A stretch of DNA of 64,000 nucleotides, taken from Microvirga aerilata. GTDB lineage: Bacteria; Pseudomonadota; Alphaproteobacteria; Rhizobiales; Beijerinckiaceae. Made by a program: the position numbers and the translations under genes. The notes under the pieces are model-generated. The model was given only the letters and a program-made list of their open reading frames with translations. It searched no databases and was not told the origin of the DNA. Shown here piece after piece: positions 26,582-35,783 of the stretch. Every line of letters begins with the position of its first letter. Within the stretch, counting starts at the first letter, position 1. The stretch covers positions 1 to 64,000 of the forward strand of contig NZ_JAEQMY010000009.1 in the NCBI RefSeq assembly GCF_016743775.1, given 5' to 3'.

Positions 26582-27577
26582 CTATAGCCAACGTTTCCAT
26601 CGGAAGTACAGATAGGGCAACGCGGCAGCGAGGATCATGAGGGTGATGGCCCAGGGATAACCCAGATCCCACTCGAGTTCCGGCATGAACTTGAAGTTCA
26701 TGCCGTAGAGCGATGAGACCAGGGTCGGCGGCAGGAAGATCACCGACATGACCGAGAAGATCTTGATGATGTCGTTCTGCTCGATCGTCACGAGGCCGAG
26801 GGTGGCGTCGAGCAGGAACTGGATCTTGTTGGACAGGAAGGTGGCGTGCTCCTCGATGGACTGCACGTCGCGCAGGGCCGTGCGCCACTCCGACTGGTAG
26901 CCTGCCGTCTTCTGCGGCCGCGGCATGCTGGCCGAAAGGAACAGCAGCATGCGCTCCACCGACACCATGCTCTCGCGCACGTTGGAGATGATGTCGCCCT
27001 TGCGGCCGATGGATTTGAGCGCAGCCCGGAAGGACGCGGCGCGGCGCGCACCCTGCTTCTCGTTGTCGAAAATCGATTGCGACAGGCGGTCGATGCGGCC
27101 GCCCACCGTGCCCAGGATCTCGGCGGCGCGATCGATGATCGTCTCAATGAGGCCGTCGAGCACCGCCTCCGGCTGGTGCCGGCACCCGCCCGGCTTCACG
27201 GCGCGGGACATGAACATGCTGAAGGAGCGCGGCTCCCCATAGCGCACGGTCACGAGCGCTCGCTCTGTCAGGATGAACGAAACGTCGATGAGCTTGGGGG
27301 TATCCGACTCCGAGCTGCAGAGGACGCGCACCGTCATGTAACGCGCGTTGTTCTCATGGTAGAGGATCTCGGAGGGCTCGATATCCGCCATCTCCTCCCT
27401 GGTGGGGATCTCGATGTTCAGATGCACCTCGACGAGCCGGTCCTCCTCCCGGGTCGGCTCGATCATGTCGATCCACAGGGCATCGTCCGGAATCGGTGCT
27501 CCGGGCGGCAGAACATGACGGTCCAGGGACTGTCCCAGCGGTCCTGTTGCCTGCGCCGGCCTGTGGATCAAAATCAT
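26582..27577 (-). CDS. corA: CorA-family magnesium/divalent metal transporter
   Basis: A 331-residue CorA: long cytoplasmic N-terminal domain, the stalk helix, and two C-terminal transmembrane helices with the signature YGMNFKFMPEL in the loop between them (GMN is the ion-selectivity motif) and a basic RWKRWL end. Forms a pentameric inner-membrane channel for Mg2+ and related ions. It lies 9 bp upstream of the SRAP gene on the same strand. Confidence 0.93.
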   Translation of the reverse strand: MILIHRPAQATGPLGQSLDRHVLPPGAPIPDDALWIDMIEPTREEDRLVEVHLNIEIPTREEMADIEPSEILYHENNARYMTVRVLCSSESDTPKLIDVSFILTERALVTVRYGEPRSFSMFMSRAVKPGGCRHQPEAVLDGLIETIIDRAAEILGTVGGRIDRLSQSIFDNEKQGARRAASFRAALKSIGRKGDIISNVRESMVSVERMLLFLSASMPRPQKTAGYQSEWRTALRDVQSIEEHATFLSNKIQFLLDATLGLVTIEQNDIIKIFSVMSVIFLPPTLVSSLYGMNFKFMPELEWDLGYPWAITLMILAAALPYLYFRWKRWL

Positions 27578-27639
27578 GCGTGTTCCTGCCCCTCAAGAAT
27601 ATTGGCTTTGACCAGATTGGCTTGAACCAAGCGGCCCTT

Positions 27640-27742
27640 GTCATGCCCGGCCGGAGCGTAGCGAAGGGGACGGGGATCCACAATCGGTCCGGGTTCTCAA
27701 TGGGTCCCTTCCCTCGCCTGCGGCTCGGCCTGAGGATGGACA
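27640..27742. repeat. intergenic inverted repeat of the GTCAT-CCCGGC type
   Basis: The left side (GTCATGCCCGGCCGGAGCG, then AGGGGACGGGGATCC) and right side (GGGTCCCTTCCCTCG, then GCGGCTCGGCCTGAGGATG) are imperfect inverted copies. Related elements occur at 49835-49939, 49959-50052 and 58324-58425. Confidence 0.55.
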
Positions 27743-27756
27743 ATGAGCAGTTTTTC

Positions 27757-28608
27757 TTAACCCAAGGATGACAAGGGCGGCGTATCGTCGGGCACGAAGA
27801 AATCGGGCATCAGCGGCTTCGTCGGATCGACGCGATACTTCTCGAAATCGGTGATGCCCTCGCCGTGCAGGAACACATCGTCGATGAGGAAGTGACCCGA
27901 GAAGCTCGTCGAAGGCTTCCGGAAGACCGCATAGGCCGCATCGGCCAGGATCTCCGGCGTGCGGCTCGCCTGGACGATCTCCTCGCCGCCGAGCAGGTTC
28001 CTGACGGCGCTCGTGGCGATGGTCGTGCGGGGCCAGAGGGCGTTAACGGCGATGCCCCTGGGCCTCAACTCACCCGCCAGGCCCAGCACGCAGATGCTCA
28101 TGCCGTATTTCGCAAGCGAATAGGCCACATGCGGCGCAAACCACTTCTCGCTCATGTCGAGGGGCGGCGACAGCATGAGGATGTGGGGGTTCTCGGCCTT
28201 TTCGAGATGCGGGATCGCATTTTTCGACACCATGAAGGTGCCGCGCGTGTTGATCTGGTGCATCAGATCGAAACGCTTCATGTCGGTGATCGAGGTGGGC
28301 GTCAGGCTGATGGCGCTGGCGTTGTTCACCACGATGTCGAGGCCGCCGAAGGTTTCGACCGTTCTCTCAACAGCCCCCTTCACGGCTTCCTCGTCGCGCA
28401 CGTCCACCACGAGCGGAAGCGCCTTGCCGCCTGCCGCCTCGATCTCTTCGGCCGCCGTATAGATCGTGCCCGGCAGCTTCGGGTGCGGCTCTGCGGTCTT
28501 GGCCGCGATCACCACGTTGGCGCCGTCCTTCGCGGCGCGAAGGCCGATGGCGAGACCGATGCCGCGCGAGGCGCCGGTGATGAAGAGAGTTTTACCTTTG
28601 AGAGTCAT
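27757..28608 (-). CDS. SDR-family oxidoreductase (HSDL2-like)
   Basis: A 283-residue short-chain dehydrogenase with TGASRGIG near residue 10, VNNASAIS near 100 and the catalytic YSLAK. The spacing and ALWPRTTIATSAV resemble the hydroxysteroid dehydrogenase-like 2 group, often linked to fatty-acid metabolism. The ATG at 28608 lies 4 bp after the stop of the acyl-CoA dehydrogenase gene, so the two form an operon; oxidation of an acyl or related CoA intermediate is a fair guess but not shown. Confidence 0.85.
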   Translation of the reverse strand: MTLKGKTLFITGASRGIGLAIGLRAAKDGANVVIAAKTAEPHPKLPGTIYTAAEEIEAAGGKALPLVVDVRDEEAVKGAVERTVETFGGLDIVVNNASAISLTPTSITDMKRFDLMHQINTRGTFMVSKNAIPHLEKAENPHILMLSPPLDMSEKWFAPHVAYSLAKYGMSICVLGLAGELRPRGIAVNALWPRTTIATSAVRNLLGGEEIVQASRTPEILADAAYAVFRKPSTSFSGHFLIDDVFLHGEGITDFEKYRVDPTKPLMPDFFVPDDTPPLSSLG

Positions 28609-28612
28609 CGTG

Positions 28613-30391
28613 TCAGCTCGCGAGCGCCAGAGTTGCATCCTGCAGGAAACCTGCACCGTTCAAGACCGTATCCTCAAGCCCCCCTGCGCCCACCGCGATG
28701 TTCTCCGCAAAGAACCGGCACAAGGCGATGCGGCCCGCATGCGCCGGGTCCCCATCGCCGCCGGCCATCGCTGCATTTGCGGCAAGAGCCATCTCGGCAA
28801 GGGCTGCGCCGCCCTGCGCCAAGGCGAAGAGGCGCAGGTATGGGGTCGCGCCCGCCAGGGCCTCGCCCTGGGCATTGGATGAGACCTGCTGCAGCAGATG
28901 GCTCGTCGCCCGGTCCAGGCTCTCGATGGTATCCCGCAGGCGGGCGGCCGTGGTGCCGAAGGCGGGCGTACCCTCCTTCATGAGGCGCGCCACCGTCGCC
29001 CGCATGGCGGCGATCTGCGCCCGCACCGTCTGGCCACCCGACAGGGGCAGCTTGCGGACCACGAGGTCGATGGCCTGGATGCCGTTCGTGCCCTCGTAGA
29101 TCGGTGCGATACGCGCGTCGCGGTAGTGCTGCGCCGCACCGGTCTCCTCGATGAAGCCCATGCCGCCATGGACCTGAACGCCGATGGAGGCAACCTCCAT
29201 GCCGATATCGGTCGAGAAGGCCTTCGCCACGGGCGTCAGCAGGGAGGCGCGCTCGTGAGCCTTCTTCCGGCGCGCGGGATCCTCCTCCAGGTGCGCACGG
29301 TCAATGGCTTCCGCCGTCATGTAGCAGATGGCGCGGGCTGCAGCCGTGAGCGCCTTCATGGTGAGGAGATTGCGCTGCACGTCCGGGTGAACGGCGATGG
29401 GGCTCATGCCTTCCACGGCCCCGATGGCGCGGCCCTGCTTGCGCTCGTTGGCGTAACCCAGCGCCTGCTGGTAGGCGCGCTCGGCAATCGCCACGCCCTG
29501 CAGGCCCACGGCGAGGCGGGCGTTGTTCATCATCGTGAACATGCAGTTGAGCCCGCGGTTCTCCTCGCCCACGAGCCAGCCGACCGCGCCGCCGTTGTCG
29601 CCGAAGATCATGGTGCAGGTGGGCGAGGCATGAATGCCGAGCTTGTGCTCGATGCTGTGACAGCGCACGTCGTTGCGCGTGCCGTCCGGCAGAAATTTCG
29701 GCACCAGGAACAGCGAGATGCCGCGGGTGCCGGCAGGCGCGTCGGGCAGGCGGGCCAGGACGAGGTGGATGATGTTGTCGGTCAGATCGTGCTCGCCATA
29801 GGTGATGAAGATCTTCTGGCCCGTGATCCGGTAGGTGCCGTCGCTGGAGGGTTCGGCGCGGGAGCGAAGCGCTGCAAGGTCGGAGCCTGCCTGCGGCTCC
29901 GTGAGGTTCATGGTCGCTGTCCACTCGCCGGAGACGAGCTTTTCGAGATAGCGGCTCTTCAGGTCCTCGGTCGCGTGAATGTTCAAGGCCTCGATCGCCC
30001 CCATGGTGAGCACCGGACCGATGCCGAAGGCCATGGAGGCGGCGTTCCACATCTCGACGCAGGCGGAATTGAGCAGTGTCGGCAGTCCCTGTCCGCCGTA
30101 TTCCACAGGACCTGGAAGCGCGTTCCATCCGGCTTCCGTCCAGGCAGTGTAGGCAGCCTTCCAGCCGGGCGCGGTGGTCACCACGCCGTCCTTCAGGACC
30201 ACCCCATGCTTGTCGCCGTCACGGTTGAGCGGCGCGATCACGTCGTTGGCGAAACGGCCCGCTTCCCCCAGGATTGTTTCCGCCAAATCCGCGGACAGAT
30301 CCCCATAGACCCCGTCGGCAACGGCCCAGTCGAGGCCCGCCACATGCCGCATGGTAAAGACGATGTCCGAAACGGGCGCGCGGTAGGTCAT
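28613..30391 (-). CDS. acyl-CoA dehydrogenase (large, with C-terminal extension)
   Basis: A 592-residue FAD enzyme of the long acyl-CoA dehydrogenase class. Seen: N-terminal DUF-type helix (YRAPVSDIVFTMRHVAG), FAD-binding NLTEPQAGSDLAALRSRA and ITGQKIFITYGEHD, QVHGGMGFIEETG and the catalytic-Glu loop IYEGTNGIQAIDLVVRK. Electrons would go via ETF to ETF:QO, which is also encoded in this window (58434-60098). First gene of an operon with the SDR. Confidence 0.93.
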   Translation of the reverse strand: MTYRAPVSDIVFTMRHVAGLDWAVADGVYGDLSADLAETILGEAGRFANDVIAPLNRDGDKHGVVLKDGVVTTAPGWKAAYTAWTEAGWNALPGPVEYGGQGLPTLLNSACVEMWNAASMAFGIGPVLTMGAIEALNIHATEDLKSRYLEKLVSGEWTATMNLTEPQAGSDLAALRSRAEPSSDGTYRITGQKIFITYGEHDLTDNIIHLVLARLPDAPAGTRGISLFLVPKFLPDGTRNDVRCHSIEHKLGIHASPTCTMIFGDNGGAVGWLVGEENRGLNCMFTMMNNARLAVGLQGVAIAERAYQQALGYANERKQGRAIGAVEGMSPIAVHPDVQRNLLTMKALTAAARAICYMTAEAIDRAHLEEDPARRKKAHERASLLTPVAKAFSTDIGMEVASIGVQVHGGMGFIEETGAAQHYRDARIAPIYEGTNGIQAIDLVVRKLPLSGGQTVRAQIAAMRATVARLMKEGTPAFGTTAARLRDTIESLDRATSHLLQQVSSNAQGEALAGATPYLRLFALAQGGAALAEMALAANAAMAGGDGDPAHAGRIALCRFFAENIAVGAGGLEDTVLNGAGFLQDATLALAS

Positions 30392-30497
30392 GGGTGTTTC
30401 CTCTCCAGCGAAGGGCTTTTCATATTGACGCGTGTTCTTGCGCGGTTAAACCCGCCCAGCAAGCGCTAATCCCGCAAGGGCAAGGAATAGTTTAGAC

Positions 30498-31487
30498 GTG
30501 AACGATCCCGGGTCAATGCTCCAAACGGAACGCCTGACCGCCGATGAGGCCGGTCTTGCCCAAGCAGCGGCCGTCCTGCGGCGCGGCGGGCTCGTGGCCT
30601 TCCCGACGGAAACGGTCTACGGGCTCGGCGCCGATGCGACGGATGCGACGGCGGTCGCCCGCATCTATGCGGCCAAGGAACGCCCTAGCTTCAATCCCCT
30701 GATCGCTCATGTGGACAGCGTCGAGGCCGCCCGAATCCAGGGCATCTTCGACGAAACGGCGCAACGGCTGGCGGATGCATTCTGGCCGGGCCCGTTGACC
30801 CTGGTGGTGCCGGCCGCTCCCACGTGCACCGTGTCGGATCTGGCCCGCGCGGGCCTCGACAGCCTGGGGCTGAGGGTACCGGCCCATCCTCTTGCGCATG
30901 AACTTCTGAAACTCACCGGCCGGCCCGTGGCCGCGCCATCCGCCAACCGCTCGGGCCGCGTGAGCCCGACCGACGCGGATCACGTGCTGGGCGATCTCGA
31001 TGGACGCATCGAGGCGGTGCTCGATGGCGGCGCAGCCCAGGTGGGGGTGGAGTCGACCATCGTGGCCTGCCTTGGCGGCGCGCCTCGCCTCCTCAGGCCG
31101 GGCGGCGTTCCGCGTGAGGCCATCGAGGCCCTGATCGGCATGAGGCTCGAGGGTGGATCGGAAGGCGGCAAGAGCCCGCTCGCGCCGGGGATGCTCGCCT
31201 CCCACTATGCGCCGCGGGCGCGGGTGCGCTTGAATGCGACGAGCGTTCAGGCGGGCGAGGCCGTTCTGCTGTTCGGCTCAGGGGTCCTTCATGGCGCGGA
31301 GGCGGCTCAAGCCTCCCTGAACCTCAGCAAAAACGGCAGCCTCGTGGAGGCCGCCGCTCATCTGTTTTCCTATCTCCGGCAACTCGACGCATCGGGTGCG
31401 CCAACCATTGCGGTCGGCCCGATCCCGGAGACCGGCCTCGGGGAAGCGATCAACGACCGCCTCCGGCGCGCCGCGGCGGAGCGGTGA
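30498..31487 (+). CDS. L-threonylcarbamoyladenylate synthase (Sua5 type)
   Basis: A 329-residue Sua5-type enzyme that makes threonylcarbamoyl-AMP for the t6A37 modification of ANN-decoding tRNAs. The YrdC/TsaC domain (VAFPTETVYGLGADA, RPSFNPLIAHV, PSANRSGRVSPT, ESTIVAC) occupies residues 1-205; the Sua5 C-terminal domain follows after the linker SPLAPGMLASHYAPRA. Start GTG at 30498 has AAGGA 11 bases upstream; ATG at 30516 is an alternative. Confidence 0.92.
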   Translation: MNDPGSMLQTERLTADEAGLAQAAAVLRRGGLVAFPTETVYGLGADATDATAVARIYAAKERPSFNPLIAHVDSVEAARIQGIFDETAQRLADAFWPGPLTLVVPAAPTCTVSDLARAGLDSLGLRVPAHPLAHELLKLTGRPVAAPSANRSGRVSPTDADHVLGDLDGRIEAVLDGGAAQVGVESTIVACLGGAPRLLRPGGVPREAIEALIGMRLEGGSEGGKSPLAPGMLASHYAPRARVRLNATSVQAGEAVLLFGSGVLHGAEAAQASLNLSKNGSLVEAAAHLFSYLRQLDASGAPTIAVGPIPETGLGEAINDRLRRAAAER

Positions 31488-31506
31488 CCCGCCCCGCCTG
31501 AGCCCC

Positions 31507-32109
31507 TTACTTCGCTGCGAGCTTTGCGGCGATCTGGGCCACGTGCTTGCCCTGGAAGCGGGCGCCGTCGAGGTCGATCTCGGTCGGCTGGCGCGAGCCG
31601 TCGCCGGCAGCAACCGTCGAAGCGCCGTAGGGCGAGCCGCCGCGGATCTGATCGACGCCCATCTGCCCCTGGAAGGAGTAAGGCAGGCCGACAACCACCA
31701 TGCCGTGATGCAGGAGCACCGGCAGGGTGGTGAGGATCGTGGCCTCCTGGCCGCCGTGCTGGGTGGCCGTGGAGGTGAACACCGATCCCACCTTGCCGAT
31801 GAGCTTGCCCTGCGCCCAAAGACCGCCGGTCTGGTCGAGGAAGTTCTTCATCTGCGCCGTCATGGTGCCGTAGCGGGTCGGCGTGCCGAAGATGATCGCG
31901 TCGTATTCCGGCAGCTCGGCGACGGTGGCGATCGGAGCCTTCTGGTCGACCTTGTAGTGAGCGGCCTCGGCCACTTCCGCCGGCACGAGCTCGGGTACGC
32001 GCTTGACCACGACCTCGGCGCCTGCCTCGCGAGCACCTTCGGCGGCCGCATAGGCCATCTGCTCGATGTGCCCCCAGGACGAATAATAAAGAACCAGAAC
32101 CTTGGTCAT
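31507..32109 (-). CDS. wrbA: NAD(P)H:quinone oxidoreductase WrbA
   Basis: A 200-residue flavodoxin-like FMN protein that reduces quinones by two electrons. Seen: [17 protein letters not shown] (phosphate loop), the WrbA-specific [29 protein letters not shown] and the C-terminal [16 protein letters not shown]. Full length. Divergent from a LysR regulator with 171 bp between, which suggests that the LysR protein controls it. Confidence 0.95.
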   Translation of the reverse strand: MTKVLVLYYSSWGHIEQMAYAAAEGAREAGAEVVVKRVPELVPAEVAEAAHYKVDQKAPIATVAELPEYDAIIFGTPTRYGTMTAQMKNFLDQTGGLWAQGKLIGKVGSVFTSTATQHGGQEATILTTLPVLLHHGMVVVGLPYSFQGQMGVDQIRGGSPYGASTVAAGDGSRQPTEIDLDGARFQGKHVAQIAAKLAAK

Positions 32110-32262
32110 GTGAACTCCAACAGGTTGGGATGTGACGCAGAGCGATCGGCTTCCAGGCTCGTCGTTGCCTCGAACTGGAAGGACATCGCGCTCCGTTTGT
32201 GTGACGCCAGGAGGATAAGCTTTCCAGGCTGCAAAACCAGTGTTAGATATGCAGGGTGTCTC

Positions 32263-32276
32263 TTGCGTGAATGCAA
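32263..32276. promoter_or_regulatory. candidate LysR-type binding site (TTGC-N6-GCAA)
   Basis: TTGC (32263-32266) and GCAA (32273-32276) form an inverted repeat around six bases, just upstream of the lysR ATG in the wrbA-lysR divergent region. It has the T-N11-A form expected for LysR-type regulators, and its place would fit autorepression. Confidence 0.4.
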
Positions 32277-32280
32277 ACCT

Positions 32281-33228
32281 ATGGCCAAACAGCAGCATCT
32301 CGACTGGGACGATTTCAAGCTTGTGAAGATCATCGCGGAGGCCAATGGCCTTGCCGGTGCGGCCGAGCGCCTTGGGGTCAATCATTCGACTGTTTTTCGG
32401 CGCCTCGGCCAGATGGAGGAGAACCTCGGGGTCAAGCTTTTCGAGCGCCACCGGACCGGCTACGTGCTCACCGCCGCCGGCGAGGAGATGGCGGCTCTTG
32501 CCGAGCAGATGGACGAGAACGTCACCGCCTTCACGCGCAAGCTCGCAGGCCAGGCGGTGGCGCCTGCCGGCGAGCTGCGGGTGACCACCAACGACACGCT
32601 CCTCGTGCACATGCTCACGCACATCTTCGCACGGTTTATCAAGAACTGCCCGGAGATGCGGCTCGACGTGGTGCTCGCCAACCAGGCGCTGAACCTGTCG
32701 AAGCGCGATGCGGACGTGGCCATCCGCGCCACGGACGATCCGCCGGAAACCCTGGTCGGGCGGCGCGTGGCGACCATCGCCTGGGCCGTTTACGGCCGCG
32801 CCGTGGACTTTCCGGATCTGCGCAGCCCGGCCGACATCGATCTGGCCGATCTGTTCGACCGGCACTGGGTTGCGCTTGGGGATAACCTGGCGACCCTCAA
32901 GGTGGCCCGTTTCGTGCGCGAGCGGGTTGCTGCGGAAAACATCGTCTACAAGGTCAACACGGTCCTTGGCCTTGCGGAAGCGGTGGAAGCCGGAACCGGC
33001 ATCGGCCCCCTGCCCTGCTTCATCGCCGACGCGAGTCCCAACCTCGTTCGCCTGTCGGAGGTCAACCCGGAATTCTCAGCGGGACTGTGGCTCCTGACCC
33101 ACCCCGACCTGCGCCAATCGGCCCGGGTCCGTGCCTTCATGGATTTCATGGCAGCCGAGATCGGCAAGCAGAAGAGATGGATCGAGGGCAGCGGCAAGAG
33201 AGCCGCAACCCTGCTGTCGGCGGACTAG
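32281..33228 (+). CDS. LysR-family transcriptional regulator
   Basis: A 315-residue LysR regulator. Residues 8-65 form the winged HTH ([41 protein letters not shown]), residues 95-300 the substrate-binding domain. The ligand is not evident. The ATG at 32281 begins the canonical N-terminus. Divergent orientation to wrbA makes quinone or oxidative stress the most plausible input, by context only. Confidence 0.9.
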   Translation: MAKQQHLDWDDFKLVKIIAEANGLAGAAERLGVNHSTVFRRLGQMEENLGVKLFERHRTGYVLTAAGEEMAALAEQMDENVTAFTRKLAGQAVAPAGELRVTTNDTLLVHMLTHIFARFIKNCPEMRLDVVLANQALNLSKRDADVAIRATDDPPETLVGRRVATIAWAVYGRAVDFPDLRSPADIDLADLFDRHWVALGDNLATLKVARFVRERVAAENIVYKVNTVLGLAEAVEAGTGIGPLPCFIADASPNLVRLSEVNPEFSAGLWLLTHPDLRQSARVRAFMDFMAAEIGKQKRWIEGSGKRAATLLSAD

Positions 33229-33231
33229 CAC

Positions 33232-34224
33232 TCAGCTTCCACCGACCTCTACCACGACGCGCCCCTTGATGCGCCCAGCCACGATCTCCTTCCCCGCCTC
33301 GAGAATCCCTTCGAGCGGAACGGTCGACGTCATGGCGGCGAGCTTGTCGTGGTCGAGCTCCCGCGCCAGCCGGCCCCAGGCCTCAAGCCGGAGCTCCCGG
33401 GGCGCCATCACCGAATCGACGCCGAGGAGCGCCACGTTGCGCAGGATGAAGGGCGCAACGGAGCCGGACAGGTCCATGCCGGCAGCCAAGCCGCAGGCCG
33501 CAATGGCGCCGCCGTACTTGGTCATCGACAGCACATTGGCGAGAATCGTGGAGCCCACGGTGTCGACGCCGGCCAGCCACCGTTCCTTGGCGAGCGGACG
33601 GGAGGGACCGGTCAGCTCCGCCCGGTCGAGGATTTCAGCGGCTCCCAAACCCTTCAGGTAATCCGCCTCCTCGGGCCGTCCGGTCGAGGCGATCACATGC
33701 CAGCCGGCCCCTGCCAGCAGCGCCACGGCCACGGAGCCGACGCCACCGACGGCGCCCGTCACGATGGCAGGACCGCGACTGGGCTGAAGGCCGTGCCGCT
33801 CCAGGGACATGAGGCACAGCATCGCCGTATAGCCTGCCGTTCCGATGGCCATCGCCTGCCGGGGCGACAAACCCTGAGGAAGTGGGATCAGCCAGTCGCC
33901 CTTGACGCGAACCCTCTCGGCATAGGCGCCGAGATGGGTCTCGCCCAGGCCCCAGCCGTTCAGCACCACGGCGTCGCCGGGTTTGAAGTCGGGGTTCGAG
34001 GAGGCCTCCACCGTGCCTGCAAGGTCCACGCCGGGGATCATCGGAAAGCGGCGCACCACCGGCGCCTTGCCGGTGATCGCAAGACCATCCTTATAATTGA
34101 GCGTGGAATGGGACACGCGGACGGTGACGTCGCCGTCCATCAGATCGGCCTCGTCGAAGGTGCGAATCCCGACGCTCTGGCCAGCTTCCGTCTTGTCGAT
34201 CACGACGGCCTTGAATGCGCTCAT
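33232..34224 (-). CDS. MDR-family oxidoreductase (AcuI/YhdH acrylyl-CoA reductase-like)
   Basis: A 330-residue zinc-independent medium-chain reductase. Seen: [30 protein letters not shown], the NADPH-binding [20 protein letters not shown] and, near the C-terminus, [19 protein letters not shown]. These motifs match the AcuI/YhdH family, which reduces acryloyl-CoA to propionyl-CoA. The ATG at 34224 ([10 protein letters not shown]) is favoured over the ATG six codons upstream. Convergent with lysR (3-bp gap). Confidence 0.88.
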   Translation of the reverse strand: MSAFKAVVIDKTEAGQSVGIRTFDEADLMDGDVTVRVSHSTLNYKDGLAITGKAPVVRRFPMIPGVDLAGTVEASSNPDFKPGDAVVLNGWGLGETHLGAYAERVRVKGDWLIPLPQGLSPRQAMAIGTAGYTAMLCLMSLERHGLQPSRGPAIVTGAVGGVGSVAVALLAGAGWHVIASTGRPEEADYLKGLGAAEILDRAELTGPSRPLAKERWLAGVDTVGSTILANVLSMTKYGGAIAACGLAAGMDLSGSVAPFILRNVALLGVDSVMAPRELRLEAWGRLARELDHDKLAAMTSTVPLEGILEAGKEIVAGRIKGRVVVEVGGS

Positions 34225-34317
34225 CCCGATTCCTCCCCTCATTCCTTTGTCCGTACCATTTGTGGCGCGGCAGGGGATCAGGGCAAGCGCATCGTGCGGA
34301 CCCGCAGGGCCGCGTCA

Positions 34318-34349
34318 GCGAAAAGTGGGCCCGGTTTTCCGCACGATGC
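34318..34349. repeat. dispersed AAAAGTGG...CCGGTTTTC intergenic repeat
   Basis: GCGAAAAGTGGGCCCGGTTT and the following CCGCACGATGC match, with a few changes, the element at 52556-52592. It lies in the space between the MFS and MDR genes. Confidence 0.5.
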
Positions 34350-34384
34350 TCGAGAAAGCCTATTCCTTCGCAGCAGTGGCGCGC

Positions 34385-35626
34385 TTACTCCGCAGGCTGC
34401 AGGGCAGGCGCGCGGTCGACGGGCTGCTCCTTGATCGGCAGGTTGATCAGGGCGGAGGCGAGGCCGAGCAGAACCGAAAGCCACCAGACCGCGCTGTAGT
34501 TGCCGTTGATCTCGTACAGGAGGCCGCCGAGCCAGACCCCGAGGAAGCCGCCGACTTGGTGCGAGAAGAAGGCGAAGCCGTAGAGCATGGCCATGTAGCG
34601 GGTGCCGAACATCAGCATCACGAGGGAGGATGTGGGCGGCACCGTCGAGAGCCACAGGAGGCCGATGGAAATGCCGAACAGGATCGACGTGACGGGCGTC
34701 GCCGGCAGCAGGATGAAGGCCGCAATGGCGACCGAGCGTCCGAGATAGATCCAGGCGAGCAGCCAGCGCTTCGACATGCGGGTGGACAGCCAGCCCGAGC
34801 CGAGGGAGCCGACCGCATTGGCAAGGCCGATGACGGCGAGCGTCCACCCGCCGATGGCGGCGGAGAGACCGGCGTCCTTCAGGTAAGCCGGCAGATGCAC
34901 GGTGATGAAGGCAAGCTGGAAGCCGCAGGTGAAGAAGCCGAGCACCAGCAGCACATAGGAGCGATGCTGGAAGGCTTCCGTGAGCGCCTGGCGGATCGAC
35001 TGGTTCGGCATCGCGGCCGGTCCAGCCTGCGTGGAGGTCGCGGTTGATCGCGTTGCGAGAGCGATGGCCAGGGGCATCACGAGCAGGACGCTCGCCGCAA
35101 ACACCAGGAGAGCCTGCTGCCAGCCGAACGAATCGATCAGCACGTTGCCGATGGGCGGGAACAGGAACTGGCCGAAGGATCCCGCCGCGGTCCCTGCCCC
35201 GAAGGCCATGGGGCGCCACTTCTCGGGCAGGAGCTTGCCGAAGGCGCCCAGCACCAGGTTGAACGAGCATCCGGAGAGGCCGAAGCCGATGAGCACGCCG
35301 GCGCCCAGCTGGAGCATTCCGGGCGTGGTCGCATAAGCCATGACCACAAGACCGAGCGCGTAGAGCAAAGCGCCGGCACAGAGCACCCGGAAGGCGCCGA
35401 AGCGATCCGCCACCGCTCCGGCGAAGGGCTGTCCGACGCCCCAGAGCAGGTTCTGAACCGCGATAGCGAGACCGAAGGTGTCCCGGCCCCAACCGTATTC
35501 GGTGATCATGGGAAGCTGGAACAGGCCCGAGGACGCCCGGGGTCCGAAGGTGATCAGCGCGATCAGGCAGCCGGAGAGGACGATGAGTTCCGGCGAGACG
35601 CGGGACTGAGCGGGAGATGCGGACAT
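34385..35626 (-). CDS. MFS transporter (monocarboxylate/OFA-like)
   Basis: About 413 residues with 12 hydrophobic helices and the MFS loop motif GAVADRFGAFRV between helices 2 and 3; the second half repeats it as GSGWLSTRMSKR. The organisation and the helix-1 motif LITFGPRASSGLF resemble the monocarboxylate porter/oxalate-formate antiporter group; substrate unknown. The ATG at 35626 has AAGGG about eight bases upstream. Base composition fits the neighbours. Confidence 0.88.
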   Translation of the reverse strand: MSASPAQSRVSPELIVLSGCLIALITFGPRASSGLFQLPMITEYGWGRDTFGLAIAVQNLLWGVGQPFAGAVADRFGAFRVLCAGALLYALGLVVMAYATTPGMLQLGAGVLIGFGLSGCSFNLVLGAFGKLLPEKWRPMAFGAGTAAGSFGQFLFPPIGNVLIDSFGWQQALLVFAASVLLVMPLAIALATRSTATSTQAGPAAMPNQSIRQALTEAFQHRSYVLLVLGFFTCGFQLAFITVHLPAYLKDAGLSAAIGGWTLAVIGLANAVGSLGSGWLSTRMSKRWLLAWIYLGRSVAIAAFILLPATPVTSILFGISIGLLWLSTVPPTSSLVMLMFGTRYMAMLYGFAFFSHQVGGFLGVWLGGLLYEINGNYSAVWWLSVLLGLASALINLPIKEQPVDRAPALQPAE

Positions 35627-35729
35627 GGCCACGGCCCTTGTAGGGAAAGCAGGGTCGCACCCTAGCTCAAGTCATGCATCGGCAACATTGAAAGTTTGTC
35701 GCCTTTGGTATGACGCTTTGTGATGGGTG

Positions 35730-35762
35730 AAAGGAGTGGCCCATCACTTGGGCCACCCCTTT
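35730..35762 (-). terminator. hairpin after the pseudo-serralysin gene
   Basis: The arms AAAGGAGTGGCCC (35730-35742) and GGGCCACCCCTTT (35750-35762) pair over 12 of 13 positions around a 7-base loop, 22 bp downstream of the stop codon on the minus strand and before the MFS gene. The U-run is short (TCCTTTC), so it may be imperfect as a terminator. Confidence 0.6.
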
Positions 35763-35783
35763 CCGGCTTGGGCAGTCTATTCG

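Noticed and set aside
31396-32280. A longer start for the LysR gene reaching across wrbA
   Set aside because: It would run antisense through wrbA; the canonical LysR N-terminus begins at 32281.
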